Assembly (NCBI RefSeq): GCF_023954305.1 | Contig: NZ_JAMLIG010000001.1 | Coordinates: forward strand, 2,810,001 to 2,874,000 | DNA length: 64,000 bases | Source: Mesorhizobium sp. | GTDB lineage: Bacteria; Pseudomonadota; Alphaproteobacteria; Rhizobiales; Rhizobiaceae | Direction of reading: 5' to 3' | Part shown: piece by piece, positions 59,996 through 64,000 of the stretch | How the letters are laid out: each line of letters begins with the position of its first letter | Position numbering within the stretch: the stretch's first letter is position 1 | Program-made: the position numbers and the translations under genes | The notes under the pieces: generated by a model | Database searches by the model: none | Told to the model about the DNA's origin: nothing | What the model saw: only the letters and a program-made list of their open reading frames with translations

Positions 59996-60155
59996 GGTAA
60001 TCTCCTCACTCGGATGGTGTTGCCCCAGGGCCAATTAGAAGGCCTCATTGTGACACGGATATTGGGGCTGAATGGTTTTCCCCCGCAAGGCCGAAAGCGA
60101 CATTCCGTGGCGTAAATGAAGGCAGGCAAACAAACGCGCCACCCGGGAGCTGTTG

Positions 60156-62156
60156 CTAGATGTGCTGCCGCGCGACCGTATCCGCGAAATCCCGCTCGAA
60201 AACACGGTCCAAGCTTTCCCATGCCTCCAGCCGGGCCGCCAGGTGAAAAGCGCCGGCATCCGAGCGCATCGACGACCGTGCTTCGGTGCGGACCGACCAG
60301 TCGCCGCGGGAGAGCGTCTGTTCCCACCAGATCTCCGCTGCCGCCGACAGCGGGTCGTCCGGCCGGATCGTCCAGCGCTCGGACATGCGCGAGCCGGTGA
60401 TCAGCCCATGCTCGAGGTCGCGCGCCTCGCCGAAATCGTTGGCGACGATCACGGTGACGAGACCGGATTCGAGGTCACGCTCGATCCGGCGCTCCGAGGA
60501 CGCCTTCCGCATCTGCTCGATCTTCCAGGCCGGTGCCGCCTCCGGTTCGGGGAAGGTCCACTCGGCGCGATCGACCGGCGGGCGCACCGGAAGGGACAGC
60601 GTTCCGGCATGGAGAGTCACTGCGACGGGTTCGGGCGACGGCCAGATCGCCGGCCAGTAGGCGGTCGAGATCGAGACGCGCAGTCGATGGCCGGCGGGGA
60701 CGCGATAGGCGCACTGGTCGAGGATCACCGTGGCGTTGGCCGGCTCGCCCGGAACGAGCGGCTGAGGGAACTCGTGCGACGTTCGATGGGTCAGGTTGAG
60801 CAGTCCGTAGGAGATCAGTTCCGAGGCGCCGTCGGGATGCACGTCGCACAGGCGCACGCAAACGTTCGCCTGCCGCCGGTCGGAGACGAAGCTCAGATCG
60901 ATGTGCGGTGCGCCGACGATGTCGAGCGGCTCGCCGAGAACCTCGCCGTCGAAACAGGCGGAGAGCGCGTCGTCCGGCCGCTGATCGCCCGGCAGTTCCG
61001 GGCCGAAATTGAACGGGAAATATTCGCCCGTCGCAAGGCCGCAATCCTGCGGCGAGGCGACGATACGCTCGAACGGCGTCGGTCCGGCGGAAAGGCCGGA
61101 GGCCGCGAGGTGCAGGATGCGCGTCCCGATCGTGGGCGAGGGCCATGCGGCCTCGGCGATCCAGCGCCCGGGTCGCTCAGGATGCCAATAGGCCGGGCGG
61201 ACGCTGTCCATCAGCCGGATCCGCATGGCCGGATCGTCCTCAACGCCGGTGTCGATGTCCTTCAGCCAGCGGTCCCACCAGCGCAAGGCCTCCTGGAGAA
61301 AACCGATTGCCGGTCCCGGAGCGGCGAAGTGCGGATATTTGTGGATCCACGGCCCGACGATGCCCTTCACCGGCGCGGAGACGTGTTCGACCAGGTGCGA
61401 GATCGTGTTGCGGTAGCCGTCGTGCCAGCCGCCGATCGACAGCACCGCCGCTGTGATCGCGGAATAGTCCTCGCAGACCGAGCCGTGCCTCCAGTAGGCG
61501 TCGCGCGTCTGGTGCGACAGCCAAGTCCGGGCGAGGAAGGGCATGTTGTCCAGCCGCTCCAGCCACATCTCGCGCCAGCGCTCGCCGACCAGCGCCGGGT
61601 CGGGCGGACGGGAAGAGTAGGACAGCATGTTGGCAGCCCAGCCGAGGTTCTCGTTGAGCAGGCAGCCGCCCTTGTAGTGGATGTCGTCGGCATAACGGTC
61701 GACGGTCGAGCAGAGCGTGATGATCGCCTTCAACGCCGGCGGGCGCAGAGCCGCCACCTGGAGCGAATTGAAGCCGCCCCAGGAGATGCCCATCATCCCG
61801 ACCCTGCCGCTGCACCACGGCTGCGCCGCCGCCCAGGCGATGACGTCGCAGGCGTCCTGCAGCTCCTGCGCGGTGTATTCGTCCTCCATCAATCCTTCGG
61901 AATCGCCATTGCCGCGCATGTCGACGCGGATCGAGGCGTAGCCGTGGCCGGCGAAGTAGGGATGGGTGAGTTCGTCGCGCGCGATCGTCCCGTCGCGCTT
62001 GCGGTAGGGCAGGTGCTCGAGGATGGCGGGAACGGGATCATCTGTGGCGTCGGCCGGCATCCACACCCGTGCCGAGAGCCGGCAGCCGTCGGGCATGACG
62101 ATACCGATGTCGGGATGCTCGACGATCTCGCGCGGGAAGGAGGTGACGGTCTTCAT
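60156..62156 (-). CDS. CocE/NonD-family hydrolase (X-Pro dipeptidyl-peptidase S15 type)
   Basis: Serine hydrolase of 666 residues. The alpha/beta core is in the N-terminal half: nucleophile elbow MMGISWGGFNSLQ, acid in IGGWHDGYRNTI, and the His in VGPWIHKYPHFA. A C-terminal jelly-roll domain of the X-Pro dipeptidyl-peptidase type follows (about 370-640; VCVRLCDVHPDGASELISYGLLN). It has no signal peptide. It lies directly upstream of the peptide-type importer on the same strand with a 160-bp gap. A role in hydrolysing an imported ester or peptide is plausible but inferred. Confidence 0.91.
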   Translation of the reverse strand: MKTVTSFPREIVEHPDIGIVMPDGCRLSARVWMPADATDDPVPAILEHLPYRKRDGTIARDELTHPYFAGHGYASIRVDMRGNGDSEGLMEDEYTAQELQDACDVIAWAAAQPWCSGRVGMMGISWGGFNSLQVAALRPPALKAIITLCSTVDRYADDIHYKGGCLLNENLGWAANMLSYSSRPPDPALVGERWREMWLERLDNMPFLARTWLSHQTRDAYWRHGSVCEDYSAITAAVLSIGGWHDGYRNTISHLVEHVSAPVKGIVGPWIHKYPHFAAPGPAIGFLQEALRWWDRWLKDIDTGVEDDPAMRIRLMDSVRPAYWHPERPGRWIAEAAWPSPTIGTRILHLAASGLSAGPTPFERIVASPQDCGLATGEYFPFNFGPELPGDQRPDDALSACFDGEVLGEPLDIVGAPHIDLSFVSDRRQANVCVRLCDVHPDGASELISYGLLNLTHRTSHEFPQPLVPGEPANATVILDQCAYRVPAGHRLRVSISTAYWPAIWPSPEPVAVTLHAGTLSLPVRPPVDRAEWTFPEPEAAPAWKIEQMRKASSERRIERDLESGLVTVIVANDFGEARDLEHGLITGSRMSERWTIRPDDPLSAAAEIWWEQTLSRGDWSVRTEARSSMRSDAGAFHLAARLEAWESLDRVFERDFADTVARQHI

Positions 62157-62229
62157 GGCCGCATCCGACTATGTGGCACGCGGCGAGGCAAGGTCTGGAT
62201 GCGACATGTCGAAGTGCGATTTCGTCGTC

Positions 62230-62258
62230 TTGATGAGACCGGTTTAGGGTGCTAGATA
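62230..62258 (+). promoter_or_regulatory. Weak sigma-70 promoter before the relBE-like pair
   Basis: TTGATG (62230-62235), 17 bases, TAGATA (62253-62258), about 25 bases before the antitoxin start. Only partial matches. Confidence 0.35.
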
Positions 62259-62282
62259 AAGTACTCATAGGAGCGCCTATTC

Positions 62283-62531
62283 ATGACCAACGTCATTCTC
62301 GCCGAAGTCACAGCGAGCGTATCGGAACTGAAGAAGAATCCGATGGGGACGGTCGCTGCCGGAGAGGGCTTTCCGGTCGCGATCCTCAATCGGAACGAGC
62401 CCGCGTTCTATTGCGTACCGGCCAAAGCCTTCGAGGCATTGATGGATATCATCGAGGATATCGAGCTCAACGCGATTGCGGATGAGCGCAAGGGCGAGAG
62501 GGAAATCGCCGTGGACCTCGATGACCTATAG
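62283..62531 (+). CDS. Phd/YefM-type antitoxin
   Basis: Antitoxin of 82 residues. MTNVILAEVTASVSELKKNPMGTVAAGEGFPVAILNRNEPAFYCVPAKAFEALMDIIEDIEL has the Phd/YefM N-terminal fold with the conserved NRNEPAFYCVP strand. The acidic C-terminus (EREIAVDLDDL) wraps the toxin. It overlaps the toxin gene by 11 bp. Confidence 0.91.
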   Translation: MTNVILAEVTASVSELKKNPMGTVAAGEGFPVAILNRNEPAFYCVPAKAFEALMDIIEDIELNAIADERKGEREIAVDLDDL

Positions 62532-62799
62532 GTTGAAATTCCTCGAGTCTGCGGAACGAGAATGGCGCAAGCTGGATTCGAACACGCAGCTTCAATTCAA
62601 GAAGAAACTCATCGAGCGCCTGGAGCAGCCGCGCTTTCCTTCGGCCAAGCTGCGTGAAAGCAAGGATCGATACAAAATCAAGCTGCGGTCAAGCGGCTAT
62701 CGGCTGGTCTACGAGGTACGGGATGCTGAGATCATCGTGCTGGTGGTCGCGGTGGGCAGACGCGCCCGGGATCAGGTCTACTTGGCCGCCGCCAAGCGC

Positions 62800-62808
<9 letters not shown>
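62521..62808 (+). CDS. RelE-family toxin
   Basis: Ribosome-dependent mRNA interferase-like toxin of 95 residues. MTYRLKFLESAEREWRKLDSNTQLQFKKKLIERLEQP is the typical N-terminal half. DRYKIKLRSSGYRLVYEVRDAEIIVLVVAVGRR carries the basic catalytic surface of RelE/YafQ proteins. It appears intact. Its 3' end overlaps that of the convergent deaminase gene by 9 bp. Confidence 0.92.
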
Positions 62809-63389
<581 letters not shown>

Positions 63390-63393
<4 letters not shown>

Positions 63394-63896
63394 GCGAATC
63401 CTTCCGGCAGATGGATCGTCCACGGCTCGGCGAAATGGTGCTCTTCGAGGTTCTTCTCCAGGCCCGCGCGGTCGACGACGAGGAAGTCCTGCGGCTCGCC
63501 GATCGGGGTCAGCACCGCATGCCAGAGGTTGCGCGGGTAGCTCACGCCCTGTCCGGGTGCCGTGACGAAGGCCTGCGGGTCGTGCGGCTTGCCGCCCGCG
63601 TCGCGGGCGACGACGACGAGAAAGGGACGTGGCGACAGCGGCATGAAGGCCTGGCTGCCGAAGGGGTGGCGCTCCATCATCGAGAGCGTCAGCGGGAAGG
63701 CATAAGGCGTGGCGCGGAAGATCGACAGGATCACGCGCGCGTCCGTGCCGGCGGCCTCGGCGTTGGCGAGGTCGTGGTAGCGCTCGCACCTGCCGGCATT
63801 GATTGGATAATGGTTCGGCCACTCCGTATCGAGCACGTCGCCGAACGGGGCGAAGGCGTCGCGGGTGAGGCGGCGGGCGGTGAGGGCGCGGGTCAT
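63390..63896 (-). CDS. allA: Ureidoglycolate lyase
   Basis: Enzyme of 168 residues that splits ureidoglycolate to glyoxylate and urea, the last step of allantoin degradation. It has the AllA pattern: LTRDAFAPFGDVLDTEWPNHYPINAGRCERYHDLA at the start, RATPYAFPLTLSMMERHPFGSQAFMPLS, and GQGVSYPRNLWHAVLTPIGEPQDFLVVDR with the conserved His. The ATG at 63896 overlaps the stop of the upstream gene (ATGA); a GTG nine bases upstream is the alternative. Confidence 0.93.
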
Positions 63897-64000
63897 CGCC
63901 GCCACAGCTTCGGATGACGGTTGACGTCCTTGTAGAGCAGGTAGCGGAATTTTCCCGGCCCGCCGGCGTAGCAGGCCTGCGGGCAGAAGGCGCGCAGCCA
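63893..64000 (-). CDS. C-terminal end of an unidentified gene, cut by window edge
   Basis: The last 35 codons of a minus-strand gene are visible and end AGGPGKFRYLLYKDVNRHPKLWRR. The stop overlaps the allA start (ATGA), so it belongs to the same operon. A urate or allantoin pathway enzyme is likely by context. I do not recognise the fragment well enough to name it. Confidence 0.7.
   Translation of the reverse strand, partial: WLRAFCPQACYAGGPGKFRYLLYKDVNRHPKLWRR

Noticed and set aside
58268..60115. A 615-codon plus-strand open frame and a similar one at 60153-62255
   Set aside because: Both are antisense shadows of the binding-protein and CocE-type genes, whose protein families are unmistakable.

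Overview
This is one chromosome-like 64-kb window of GC-rich DNA, densely packed with genes of an alphaproteobacterium, most probably in Hyphomicrobiales (Rhizobiales; Mesorhizobium/Phyllobacteriaceae-like). The basis is the gene repertoire: branched-chain-amino-acid-type, BMP-type and dipeptide-type ABC importers, pcaIJF, XylAB, UxuAB and carnitine-to-betaine genes. Long palindromic elements carrying CTCTCCCC/GGGGAGAG stems, of a style common in rhizobial genomes, point the same way. The assignment is inference. I saw no rRNA, tRNA, CRISPR array, prophage or intact insertion sequence. No stretch longer than 300 bases lacks a gene.

Layout. (1) 1-10 kb, minus strand: a transport and catabolic operon with a TAT-exported type I binding protein, LivHMGF-like subunits, a strange second ATPase that lacks the ABC signature helix, a Gfo/Idh/MocA oxidoreductase, an SDR, an IlvD/Edd sugar-acid dehydratase and an aldehyde dehydrogenase cut by the window edge. 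A divergent RpiR-type regulator shares an intergenic region that holds perfect 13-bp inverted operator-like repeats. (2) 11-21.4 kb, plus strand: a BMP/nucleoside ABC importer, an amidohydrolase-type deaminase, a purine nucleoside phosphorylase and two SDRs. These are followed by a coupled sulfite-oxidase-like and MBL-fold pair. (3) 21.4-26.8 kb: small accessory genes, including a PadR regulator divergent from an alpha/beta hydrolase, a LysE exporter, a dehalogenase-like hydrolase, an OsmC protein and a TTC38-like TPR protein. (4) 26.9-29.9 kb: xylB-xylA. (5) 29.9-33.6 kb, minus strand: the YkoFEDC thiamine-precursor ECF system under a clear TPP riboswitch. (6) 33.7-36.5 kb: uxuA-uxuB. (7) 36.5-40 kb: an IclR regulator and pcaIJF. 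(8) 40.2-50.8 kb: a nine-gene minus-strand cluster centred on carnitine and gamma-butyrobetaine breakdown (CoA ligase, acyl-CoA dehydrogenase, CaiD-like hydratase, carnitine 3-dehydrogenase, BKACE), with a divergent GlxA/CdhR-like regulator. (9) 50.8-54.9 kb: VapBC, an ArsR and ene-reductase pair, a cupin, a phosphodiesterase, and ParD with a frameshifted ParE. (10) 54.9-62.2 kb: a dipeptide-type ABC importer with a fused DppD-DppF ATPase, plus a CocE-type hydrolase. (11) 62.3-64 kb: a RelB/RelE-like pair, then the end of what looks like a ureide/purine catabolic operon (deaminase, AllA, partial gene).

The most unusual observations are three. Eight long palindromic elements, with various arm sequences, are confined to 28-50 kb, and one lies in frame inside the carnitine-cluster CoA ligase, adding about 51 codons between its domains. 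An ABC-like ATPase in the Liv operon keeps Walker A, Walker B and the H-switch but has lost the signature subdomain. The carnitine cluster contains both the CoA-thioester steps and the free-acid steps, which together would give a complete gamma-butyrobetaine to glycine betaine route.
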